A stretch of 5,653 nt of DNA. It comes from an uncultured Bacteroidia bacterium (GTDB lineage Bacteria; Bacteroidota; Bacteroidia; Bacteroidales; UBA932). Positions 1 to 5,653 of the stretch are shown here, piece by piece (the first letter of the stretch is position 1; each line of letters begins with the position of its first letter). Location of the stretch: NCBI GenBank assembly GCA_902773305.1, contig CACYEB010000020.1, positions 1-5,653 of the forward strand, read 5' to 3'. The position numbers were made by a program, and so were the translations under genes. The notes under the pieces were generated by a model. It did no database searches and was not told the DNA's origin. It worked only from the letters and a program-made list of their open reading frames with translations.

Positions 1-1
1 G

Positions 2-427
2 ATAAACGAGTGGCTTGACGAGGGTTTATGCGTGGTTCTGGACCGATATGTTTACAGCAACATAGCTTTCCAGACCGCAAAGGTAAGCGATCCGGAGAAA
101 GCAAAAGAGTTGCGAGACTGGATCTTTGACTTGGAATACAACACCTTCAAGATTCCGAAGCCCGACCTGAACCTTTTTCTGGACGTTCCCATCGATTTTG
201 TGGAGAGTGAACTCAGGCACGAGCGCAGCGGCAGCGACCGCGATTACCTTGAGGGGGCGCAGGACATCCACGAGGCGGACATCAGGTTCCAGGTGAAGGT
301 GCGTGAGGTTTACCGTGCCTGCTGCGAAGCCGATCCAGGCTTTATAAGGATAGACTGTGCAGACGCCGCCACCGGCAAGATACTGGCGCCGCAGGCTATT
401 TTCGACAAAATCCGCTGCAAGCTATGA
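2..427 (+). CDS. tmk: Thymidylate kinase (dTMP kinase), C-terminal part, 5' truncated by window edge
   Basis: This cytoplasmic enzyme phosphorylates dTMP to dTDP with ATP, the step that joins de novo and salvage dTTP synthesis. The frame is open from base 2 and gives 141 codons before the TGA at 425-427. Family members are usually about 205-230 residues, so the N-terminal P-loop lies before the window. Visible signatures are the DRY motif followed by S-N-x-A-F-Q (about 41-73), whose Arg contacts substrate phosphate in the family; the IPKPDLNLFLDVP strand (about 152-190); and the Arg-rich LID segment RSGSDRDYLEG (about 224-256), followed by the conserved helix ending in VREVY. The LID style resembles Bacteroidota Tmk proteins as I remember them. 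A GTG at 32 is not the real start, because conserved sequence continues upstream in frame. The stop overlaps the ATG of the next gene (ATGA), which implies co-transcription and probable translational coupling. Confidence 0.93.
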   Translation: MNEWLDEGLCVVLDRYVYSNIAFQTAKVSDPEKAKELRDWIFDLEYNTFKIPKPDLNLFLDVPIDFVESELRHERSGSDRDYLEGAQDIHEADIRFQVKVREVYRACCEADPGFIRIDCADAATGKILAPQAIFDKIRCKL

Positions 428-1623
428 AATCACTGGTGCGTTTCTGCCGGCTCATAGTGGGCGTCGTGTTTGTATTCTCTGGGTTTGTGAAGTTACTCTC
501 TCCGGTGGGTACTTCGCTGATACTCAAGGAGTATTTTATGGCGTTCCATCTCGGGTTCCTCTCCGGGACCGCAGTTCCGGCGGCAATAATCCTGGCTCTG
601 GCGGAATTCCTTACCGGTGTCGCACTGTTGCTCAGGCTTCACATCCGGCAGTTCGCCTGGGTCGCGCTCATACTGATATCCCTCTTTACCCCGCTGACGC
701 TCTATCTGGCAATATTCAATCCGATACACGACTGTGGCTGCTTCGGAGAGGTGATACACCTCACCAACTGGCAGACTTTCTTCAAGAATCTGGTTTTGCT
801 GCCGTGCGTAATAATCATTTTCATCGGCCGTGAGGCAGTGTCCCAGTTCCGATATCCCGTGCTGGAGTGGATATTCCTGTCGTTATTTGCCGTGATGGCC
901 GTGGCGATGCTGGTGCGCACTATGTGCTACGAGCCGATACAGGAAAGCACGGCCTACCGCGTGAGCAACGAGATTGTCGCTTCGCCTGCCGCTGCCGCCG
1001 GCTCGGGCTATGAAACCACTTTCATCTACGAGAAAGACGGAATCCGGGAGACGTTCACGATAGACGACCTGCCAGATTCCACCTGGACATTCGTAGATGC
1101 GGTTACGACCGGTCCGGAGAAGGTCTCCGACGCTTCTGACGCCGATTTCAGGCTGGAAGACCTGTCTGGAGAGGATATTACAGAAGAGGTGCTTTCAAAG
1201 GACAAGGTGCTGCTTCTGACTGTTTATTATCCCGACAAGTATCTCCGTCGCCATAGCGTGGAGCAGATTGCCGCAATGCACGACAGGGCGGTGGCACAGG
1301 GGATGGATTTTGTTGTGGTATCCTCTGCCGCGATGGAAGACCTCCCGGATAATATCCCGGCAGCCACCGCCGATGCCAAACTGCTGCTTACCTTCAACCG
1401 TTCCAACGGAGGCGCCACATATCTGCACAATGGGATAATAGTGCGCAAGTGGGCAAGTGCCGCAGCACACAGGCCCGGTGTCGATTTCAATCCGGGGGAC
1501 GATGCCGAGATGGAGGTGCTGAACACTCTCAACCGTCAGCGTATTTCGGTGGAGTTACTGATATTCATCTTTATGTTGCTCTCCCTGGTGAAGTTCGCCG
1601 TATTCTTCGGTAAGAGGGAATAG
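424..1623 (+). CDS. DoxX/MauE-like membrane protein with periplasmic thioredoxin-like domain (BT_3928-type)
   Basis: This is a 399-residue inner-membrane protein, probably involved in periplasmic thiol/disulfide chemistry; its exact substrate is unknown. The N-terminal DoxX/MauE-like core has predicted helices at about 8-26, 50-71, 76-98, 121-136 and 146-164. An early GVVFVFSGFVKLLSPVG segment is typical of the family, and a CxC motif (DCGCFGE, Cys104 and Cys106) lies in the loop after helix 3. Residues 165-374 form a soluble domain with thioredoxin-like strand patterns (KVLLLTVYYP at 261, DFVVVSS at 295, ATYLHNGIIVRKW at 331). A final helix at about 376-395 ends in KRE. Positive charges at the N-terminus, at 71-75 and at the C-terminus place the CxC loop and the soluble domain in the periplasm. 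The only cysteines are at 8, 104, 106, 128 and 168, so the soluble domain has no CxxC. The ATG at 424 overlaps the tmk stop, and no Shine-Dalgarno is evident. The membrane family is fairly certain; the thioredoxin-like fold is inferred from strand pattern only. Confidence 0.85.
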   Translation: MKSLVRFCRLIVGVVFVFSGFVKLLSPVGTSLILKEYFMAFHLGFLSGTAVPAAIILALAEFLTGVALLLRLHIRQFAWVALILISLFTPLTLYLAIFNPIHDCGCFGEVIHLTNWQTFFKNLVLLPCVIIIFIGREAVSQFRYPVLEWIFLSLFAVMAVAMLVRTMCYEPIQESTAYRVSNEIVASPAAAAGSGYETTFIYEKDGIRETFTIDDLPDSTWTFVDAVTTGPEKVSDASDADFRLEDLSGEDITEEVLSKDKVLLLTVYYPDKYLRRHSVEQIAAMHDRAVAQGMDFVVVSSAAMEDLPDNIPAATADAKLLLTFNRSNGGATYLHNGIIVRKWASAAAHRPGVDFNPGDDAEMEVLNTLNRQRISVELLIFIFMLLSLVKFAVFFGKRE

Positions 1624-1628
1624 CCGTT

Positions 1629-1994
1629 ATGAACGCCAAGGGCCGGTTGGGTAGAAGGGGAGAGGCGGCCGCTGCAGATTACCTGCAGCGCAGGGGACTG
1701 CGTCTTGTGGAGCGTAACTGGCGGAGTTCACATCTGGAGATTGACCTGGTGATGGAAGACTCTTCCAGCATCCGCATCGTGGAGGTCAAGACGCTCCAGG
1801 CGGGCGACGGGTTTGACCCTTGCGAAAACGTCACGGCAGAAAAGCGGCGCAAACTGATACGGGCCGCCAAGGCGTTTTATGCGGCCAATCCTACAAAAAA
1901 GGAGATAGTGTTTGACGTGGTTACGGTGATCGCCGACGGGGATACGGTGGTCGAAGTGAACTATCTACCGCGCGCATTCGATGCGCTTGGATAG
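1629..1994 (+). CDS. YraN family (UPF0102) predicted nuclease-fold protein
   Basis: This 121-residue protein has the normal length and layout of the YraN/UPF0102 family, which has an endonuclease-like PD-(D/E)xK fold but whose cellular role is poorly defined. Visible family marks are the N-terminal G-R-x-G-E-x-A-A-x-x-Y-L-x-x-x-G helix (residues 5-23), ERNWR (28-32), EIDLV with acidic Glu37 and Asp39, VEVK with Glu52 and Lys54, the VTAEKRRKLIRAA helix (68-80), and FDVVTV (95-100). Glu37/Asp39 followed by E-x-K matches the putative metal-binding and catalytic set. After VEVKT it has LQ where many relatives have an Arg. The ATG lies 5 nt after the DoxX-like gene's stop. An AGAGGGA purine stretch at 1613-1619, inside the end of that gene, sits 9 nt upstream and is a plausible ribosome binding site. 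It appears to be the last gene of the cluster, since a hairpin follows its stop immediately. Confidence 0.92.
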   Translation: MNAKGRLGRRGEAAAADYLQRRGLRLVERNWRSSHLEIDLVMEDSSSIRIVEVKTLQAGDGFDPCENVTAEKRRKLIRAAKAFYAANPTKKEIVFDVVTVIADGDTVVEVNYLPRAFDALG

Positions 1995-2094
1995 AAAAGG
2001 AGGCCGGTTCCTGACGGATACCGGCCTCCTACCTTAACCATAACCTAAACTATGAAAAATTCGATGTGATTTTTTGCAATTTCTGTGCCACCGG
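1995..2094. other. Convergent intergenic region between yraN and the helicase gene
   Basis: These 100 bp lie between two converging stop codons. They contain the 11-bp hairpin at 1998-2030, a short TAACC-like tandem stretch at 2033-2050 (TTAACC, ATAACC, CTAAAC) and an isolated ATG-AAA-AAT-TCG-ATG-TGA mini reading frame at 2052-2069. No RNA gene or credible protein gene is visible. Confidence 0.6.
1998..2030. terminator. Convergent intergenic hairpin, putative terminator (best on minus strand)
   Basis: A perfect 11-bp inverted repeat (AGGAGGCCGGT at 1998-2008 and its complement at 2020-2030) encloses an 11-nt loop. On the plus strand it starts 4 nt after the yraN stop but is followed by ACCTTAACC with no U-tract. 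On the minus strand the stem is followed by TTTTC, so as an intrinsic terminator it fits the helicase gene better; its stop lies about 65 nt before the stem. It can plausibly limit read-through from both converging genes. Confidence 0.75.
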
Positions 2095-4527
2095 CTACTT
2101 GCAAATCCTCAGTTTGGCGAATTTGAGCAGAAGTTTTTTCTGCTCTCCGGAGTCCGTCAGGAATATAGCCTTGGCGTTGGCTCCGATACCGTCGATGTCC
2201 GTGATGGTGCCGTACCCGAAGATGTTGTGTTCCACCCGCATCCCCGGCCTGATCTTGTCGGGAGAGTCGGGCTTGAAATCGCTGCCGGGGGTACGGGAAG
2301 GACCTTTGGAAGCGCTCGGGGCCGGGTTGCGGGTAATCGTTGTGCGGGCAGGCGTGTCCGCCTGGACGGACTGCCGTGAGACGGACGGCTGCCTTGTAGT
2401 GGCCCAGGCCGATTTCTCTCTCTGTGCGGAACCGGATGCTTTCGCCCCCCACTGCCGGGAACCGAACCCGAAATCGTCGAATGCCGAATCGCCCGGAACG
2501 TCCCCGTCGAGATATTGCCGGTCTATCTCCTTGAGAAAGCGGCTCACCTGGTTGAATTCCTCCTTGCCGTAGCGGTGGCGGATGGTGGCGTATGTCAGGG
2601 TTACCTCTTTCATGGCCCGGGTAATCGCCACATAGAACAGCCGCCGTTCTTCTTCTATGTCGGTGGGCAGAAGGTCGTTGCCCGAGGGGAAGAGGTTTTC
2701 TTCCATGCCGGCCACGTACACATAGGGAAACTCCAGTCCCTTGGACGAGTGTACTGTCATCAAGCTGATACGGTTGTTGTCGTCTATCCCGTCTTCGCTC
2801 TTTTCCGAGGCTGAAAGCAGGGTGAAATTTTCGATATAGTCGTTCAGGGTAATGATGTCGCCGGGCAAGGCCATATCTTCGCCGGTTTCCTCGTCGTAGT
2901 ACTTGCGCATTTCGGCCTCGGTATCCATAAACTGGCGGATGCCGTTGAACAACTCCTGTACATTCTCCAGCCGGTCCTTGTCCTCTTTGTCACGCTGCAT
3001 CTGGAGATATGACCGCATCCCGCTCCTGAGGTCAATCTCAGAAGCCAGGGTGAAGGCATCTGTGGTTGCAGCCTTTTCTGCAAGCGGATAGATCATCTGG
3101 GCGAAGGAGCGTAATTTGGCAACGGCTCCGCCCTTGAGACCTGCGGACAGCAGATCGGCTTCCGGCAGGGTGCAGGCTTCAAGGAGCGACACTCCTGCCT
3201 GTGATGCGGCATTGGCAAGATATCCAAGGGATGTCTCTCCGATGCCCCGGGCAGGGAGATTGATTATGCGCCGGAAAGCTTCGTTGTCTTTGGGATTGAT
3301 CACCAGCCTGAAATATGCCACCATATCCTTGACCTCGGCGCGGTCGAAGAACGATGTGCCGGAAATGACGCGGCAGGGGAGGTTCTGCCGCCGCAACGAC
3401 TCCTCCAGCACACGGCTCTGGGCGTTTGTACGGTAGAGTATTGCAAAATCGCTGTACGACGCCTTGTTGCGGTAAATCGCATTCTTGATGGAAGAGGCAA
3501 TCGCAAATCCCTCGTCAAAGTCGCTGGAAGCGTTGATGATATGGACCTTTTCTCCTTTGTCGGCCTTTGAGAAGCAGACCTTCCTCAGGCGGTTCTTGTT
3601 TTTGTCTATCAGGCTGTTCGCGGCATCCACGATGGTCTGGGTAGACCGGTAGTTCTGCTCCAGGCGGATGGTGCCGGCCTCGGGATAATCTTTCTGGAAA
3701 TAGAGGATGTTCTCGATGCGTGCCCCGCGGAAGGAATAGATGCTCTGGCTGTCGTCGCCAACTACGCAGATGTTGTGGTGGACAGCCGCCAGTTTTTTGA
3801 GAATCAGATACTGTGCGTAGTTGGTGTCCTGATACTCATCTACCAGGATGTATCTGAAGCGGTTGCGGATGGCTTCCAAAGCCACGGGGTGGTCGCGGAA
3901 AAGGATATTTGTGTTGAGCAGGATATCGTCGAAGTCCATTGCCCCGGAGGCCTTGGTCTTGGCGGCGTACAGTGAGTATATCTCGTGCAGCCTCGGACGG
4001 TGGGTCGAATTGTCATCGCCCCGGTATATGGCGTTGCCGGAATATGCGGCTGCGGTCAGCAGGTCGTTCTTGGCCCTGGAAATCTGTGCCGCCACGGCAC
4101 TCGGCTTGTAGGTCTTGTCGTCCAGTCCCAGCTCTTTAATGCACTTTGTGACAGCCGATTTGGTGTCGGCGGCATCGAATATCGTAAACTCCCTGGGGTA
4201 GCCCAGAAGGTCGGCGTATTCCCTCAGGAACCTTACGAAGATGGAGTGGAAGGTGCCCATCCATATCCGGTTGGCACTGCGCTCGTCCACCAGGGAGGCG
4301 ATGCGCTCTTTCATTTCTCCCGCGGCTTTCTTGGTGAAAGTGAGCGCAAGAATGCGGTAGGGTTCTACTCCCTTGCTTATGATGTTGGCTATGCGGCGGG
4401 TAAGTACGCGTGTCTTGCCGCTTCCCGCTCCCGCGACTATCAGCAGCGGCCCGTCTATGCACTCGACGGCCTTTCTCTGCGCCTCGTTCAGGCCTTTCAG
4501 TATCTCTTCGCTTCCTTCGCTGTTCAT
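2095..4527 (-). CDS. uvrD/pcrA: ATP-dependent 3'-5' DNA helicase, UvrD/PcrA family
   Basis: This is a complete 810-residue superfamily 1A helicase. The family unwinds DNA 3'-5' with ATP and acts in nucleotide excision repair, mismatch repair and clearance of replication or transcription blocks. Motifs in order: Q motif LNEAQ (13-17), Walker A AGAGSGKT (32-39), Ia LTFTKKAAGEM (62-72), Ib GTFHS (91-95), II VDEYQDT (229-235), III VGDDSQSIYSFRGA (256-269), IV LEQNYRS (289-295), IVa AILYRTNAQSR (362-372), V TVHSSKGLEF (591-600) and VI EEERRLFYVAITRA (625-638). A Ser/Pro/Thr/Arg-rich linker (about 675-757) leads to a Tudor-like C-terminal domain (RPGMRVEHNIFGYGTI, 760-775), as in PcrA/UvrD proteins that bind RNA polymerase. 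I chose ATG 4527 because it puts the Q motif at the usual distance. An in-frame TTG at 4602 would add 25 residues encoded by AT-rich promoter-like DNA. The gene is monocistronic within this window. Confidence 0.96.
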   Translation of the reverse strand: MNSEGSEEILKGLNEAQRKAVECIDGPLLIVAGAGSGKTRVLTRRIANIISKGVEPYRILALTFTKKAAGEMKERIASLVDERSANRIWMGTFHSIFVRFLREYADLLGYPREFTIFDAADTKSAVTKCIKELGLDDKTYKPSAVAAQISRAKNDLLTAAAYSGNAIYRGDDNSTHRPRLHEIYSLYAAKTKASGAMDFDDILLNTNILFRDHPVALEAIRNRFRYILVDEYQDTNYAQYLILKKLAAVHHNICVVGDDSQSIYSFRGARIENILYFQKDYPEAGTIRLEQNYRSTQTIVDAANSLIDKNKNRLRKVCFSKADKGEKVHIINASSDFDEGFAIASSIKNAIYRNKASYSDFAILYRTNAQSRVLEESLRRQNLPCRVISGTSFFDRAEVKDMVAYFRLVINPKDNEAFRRIINLPARGIGETSLGYLANAASQAGVSLLEACTLPEADLLSAGLKGGAVAKLRSFAQMIYPLAEKAATTDAFTLASEIDLRSGMRSYLQMQRDKEDKDRLENVQELFNGIRQFMDTEAEMRKYYDEETGEDMALPGDIITLNDYIENFTLLSASEKSEDGIDDNNRISLMTVHSSKGLEFPYVYVAGMEENLFPSGNDLLPTDIEEERRLFYVAITRAMKEVTLTYATIRHRYGKEEFNQVSRFLKEIDRQYLDGDVPGDSAFDDFGFGSRQWGAKASGSAQREKSAWATTRQPSVSRQSVQADTPARTTITRNPAPSASKGPSRTPGSDFKPDSPDKIRPGMRVEHNIFGYGTITDIDGIGANAKAIFLTDSGEQKKLLLKFAKLRICK

Positions 4528-4531
4528 ACCG

Positions 4532-4539
4532 CAAAAATA
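4532..4539 (-). promoter_or_regulatory. Candidate -7 promoter box for the helicase gene
   Basis: Read on the minus strand this is TATTTTTG, an exact match to the Bacteroidota -7 consensus TAnnTTTG. It ends 4 nt before the ATG at 4527, so transcription would begin at or next to the start codon. No good TTTG-like -33 element is visible at the expected distance. The call is therefore tentative. Confidence 0.4.
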
Positions 4540-4540
4540 A

Positions 4541-4571
4541 TTTAAAAACTTATTTTTTATAGGTATATTTG
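4541..4571 (+). promoter_or_regulatory. Candidate nqrA promoter (-33 TTTA / -7 TATATTTG)
   Basis: TATATTTG at 4564-4571 matches the Bacteroidota -7 consensus TAnnTTTG exactly. TTTA at 4541-4544 is one mismatch from the -33 TTTG and is separated from the -7 box by 19 nt, a usual spacing. This would put the transcript start near 4577-4580 and leave a 5' leader of about 40 nt before the nqrA ATG. The leader is AT-rich and has no Shine-Dalgarno motif, which is common in this phylum. Confidence 0.55.
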
Positions 4572-4618
4572 CGCGCGTTTTTGAAGGAATTTCTTTTATC
4601 AATTAATAAATTCTAATA

Positions 4619-5653
4619 ATGTCAGAACACATCAGATTGAAAAAGGGGCTCGACATACCTCTCGCAGGTAAGGCCCCCGCTAAAATCGCAGAGACTGTTG
4701 CTCCTGACCTTGTTGCCGTAAAACCCACCGATTTCAAAGCCCTGGTGCCCAAACTCTCCGTGAAGGAGGGTGACAGCGTCAAGGCCGGTGACGTTTTGTT
4801 CGTAGACAAGATGTGTCCCGAGATCCGTTTCTGTTCTCCCTGCAGCGGTGTTGTTCACCAGATTGTCCGTGGCGACAAGCGCAAGCTTCTGGCAGTGACA
4901 GTCAAAGCCGGCGCCGGACAAGAGAGCGTAAGTTTCGACAGTGTCGACTGCAGCAAGCTGGATGCACAGGCTGTTACGGCAGCCCTGCTGGAGAGAGGCC
5001 TCTGGCCGATGATCAAACAGCGCCCTTACGGCATCATCGCAAAACCCGGTGACACCCCCAAGGGCATTTTTATTTCTGCTATGGTTACCGCGCCCCTGGC
5101 ACCCGATGCCGATTTCGTTACGAACGGGCAGATGGAATACCTTCAGGCAGGTATCGACGCTCTCGGCCGCCTTACAAAGGGCGGAGTGCACCTGAGTCTC
5201 AGCGCTGCGGCTGCCGACAGCCCGATGCGCAACCTCAAGGGCGTCGTGCTCCACACCTTCTCGGGCCCGCACCCCGCAGGCAACGTAGGCGTGCAGATCA
5301 ACCACATTTCTCCCATCAACAAGGGTGAAACCGTCTGGACGGTGGACCTGGTTTCACTGGCGGCGATGGGCCGTTGCCTGGTTACCGGCAAATATGATAT
5401 GAGCCGCGTGGTGGCCGTCACCGGTCCCGCAGCCAAAGAGCCCGCCTGCGTGATGGGTGTGCAGGGTATGAGCCTTGCCTCTGTCAGGAAATATGTAAAA
5501 GATGGTAATGTCCGTTATGTCAGCGGTGATGTCCTCACCGGCGAGAATGTGGGTGCAGACGGATTCCTGGGATTCTTTGACAACCAGGTGACCCTGCTGG
5601 AAGAGGGTGACTACTACGAGATGCTGGGCTGGATCAAGCCTTTCCGCCTGAAA
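4619..5653 (+). CDS. nqrA: Na+-translocating NADH:quinone reductase subunit A, 3' truncated by window edge
   Basis: NqrA is the cytoplasm-facing peripheral subunit of the NqrABCDEF complex, which couples NADH oxidation and quinone reduction to Na+ export across the inner membrane. The window contains 345 codons of a family usually near 450 residues, with the frame open to the last base. Visible marks are the N-terminal IRLKKGLDIPLAGKA (residues 5-19), a lipoyl/biotinyl-like half-barrel with VKEGDSVKAGDVLFVDK (about 48-64), and the highly conserved FSGPHPAGNVG segment (214-224) followed by QINHISPI. LVTGKYDMSRVVAVTGPA at about 253-270 matches the middle NqrA domain. The ATG at 4619 directly precedes the conserved N-terminus. 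It is divergent from the helicase gene, has its own candidate promoter, and is expected to be followed by nqrB to nqrF outside the window. No frameshift or missing conserved block is seen. Confidence 0.95.
   Translation, partial: MSEHIRLKKGLDIPLAGKAPAKIAETVAPDLVAVKPTDFKALVPKLSVKEGDSVKAGDVLFVDKMCPEIRFCSPCSGVVHQIVRGDKRKLLAVTVKAGAGQESVSFDSVDCSKLDAQAVTAALLERGLWPMIKQRPYGIIAKPGDTPKGIFISAMVTAPLAPDADFVTNGQMEYLQAGIDALGRLTKGGVHLSLSAAAADSPMRNLKGVVLHTFSGPHPAGNVGVQINHISPINKGETVWTVDLVSLAAMGRCLVTGKYDMSRVVAVTGPAAKEPACVMGVQGMSLASVRKYVKDGNVRYVSGDVLTGENVGADGFLGFFDNQVTLLEEGDYYEMLGWIKPFRLK

Noticed and set aside
357..833. Plus-strand 158-codon open frame overlapping tmk and the DoxX-like gene
   Set aside because: It is out of frame with two confidently identified genes and encodes an Arg/Ser/Gly-rich product without a recognisable domain.
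2066..2572. Plus-strand 168-codon open frame across the helicase 3' end
   Set aside because: It overlaps the helicase C-terminal domain and linker on the opposite strand. The product has no family resemblance and the frame reflects the biased composition of the low-complexity linker.
3985..4545. Plus-strand 186-codon open frame antisense to the helicase N-terminal region
   Set aside because: It lies wholly opposite conserved helicase motifs (Walker A to MDFDD), its translation resembles no protein family I know, and long antisense frames are expected in GC-rich coding DNA.
4528..4602. Longer helicase N-terminus starting from TTG at 4602
   Set aside because: The extra 25 residues come from AT-rich DNA holding both promoter-like boxes, are unlike the UvrD N-terminus, and need a rare start codon. 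ATG 4527 puts the Q motif at the usual distance.
4622..5305. Minus-strand 227-codon open frame antisense to nqrA
   Set aside because: The opposite strand encodes well-conserved NqrA throughout. The antisense product is rich in Cys and His with no recognisable domain, so it is a frame shadow.
1..5653. Search for a defence system, mobile element, CRISPR array, tRNA or other undescribed cassette
   Set aside because: Nearly all of the window is covered by recognisable housekeeping genes. No direct-repeat array, transposase, integrase, attachment-site pair or tRNA-like cloverleaf was seen on reading both strands by eye.

Overview
This window looks like an ordinary chromosomal housekeeping region from a member of the Bacteroidota, most likely Bacteroidales. 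Three things support this. The protein families have a Bacteroidota style: a DoxX-type membrane protein fused to a large periplasmic domain, a UvrD/PcrA helicase with a Bacteroidales-like sequence, and an NqrA of the Na+-pumping NADH dehydrogenase. Gene starts mostly lack a strong Shine-Dalgarno sequence. The AT-rich divergent intergenic region carries motifs of the Bacteroidota promoter type (-7 TAnnTTTG). The coding sequence is fairly GC-rich for the group, which would suit a Rikenellaceae/Alistipes-like lineage, but genus assignment is a guess.

Layout. Bases 2-1994 (+) hold a tight three-gene cluster: the 3' part of thymidylate kinase (tmk), a 399-residue DoxX/MauE-like membrane protein whose ATG overlaps the tmk stop (ATGA), and a YraN-family nuclease-like protein starting 5 nt after the DoxX stop. 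Bases 1995-2094 are a 100-bp convergent intergenic region with a perfect 11-bp hairpin that can act as a terminator, best for the minus strand. Bases 2095-4527 (-) encode a complete 810-residue UvrD/PcrA superfamily 1A helicase with all canonical motifs, a low-complexity linker and a Tudor-like C-terminal domain. Bases 4528-4618 are a 91-bp AT-rich divergent promoter region. From 4619 to the window end (+) runs the first 345 codons of nqrA, presumably the first gene of an nqrABCDEF operon that continues outside.

Functions. The genes cover dTTP supply (Tmk), a putative periplasmic thiol/redox membrane protein (DoxX-like), a predicted nuclease of unknown substrate (YraN), DNA repair and replication-conflict processing (UvrD/PcrA), and sodium-motive respiration (NqrA). 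Apart from the co-directional cluster they do not form one pathway. I found no mobile element, CRISPR array, tRNA/rRNA, toxin-antitoxin or defence cassette, and no convincing evidence of an undescribed system. The most interesting points are the cysteine-free thioredoxin-like domain fused to a CxC-bearing DoxX membrane core, and a promoter-like box only 4 nt from the uvrD start codon.
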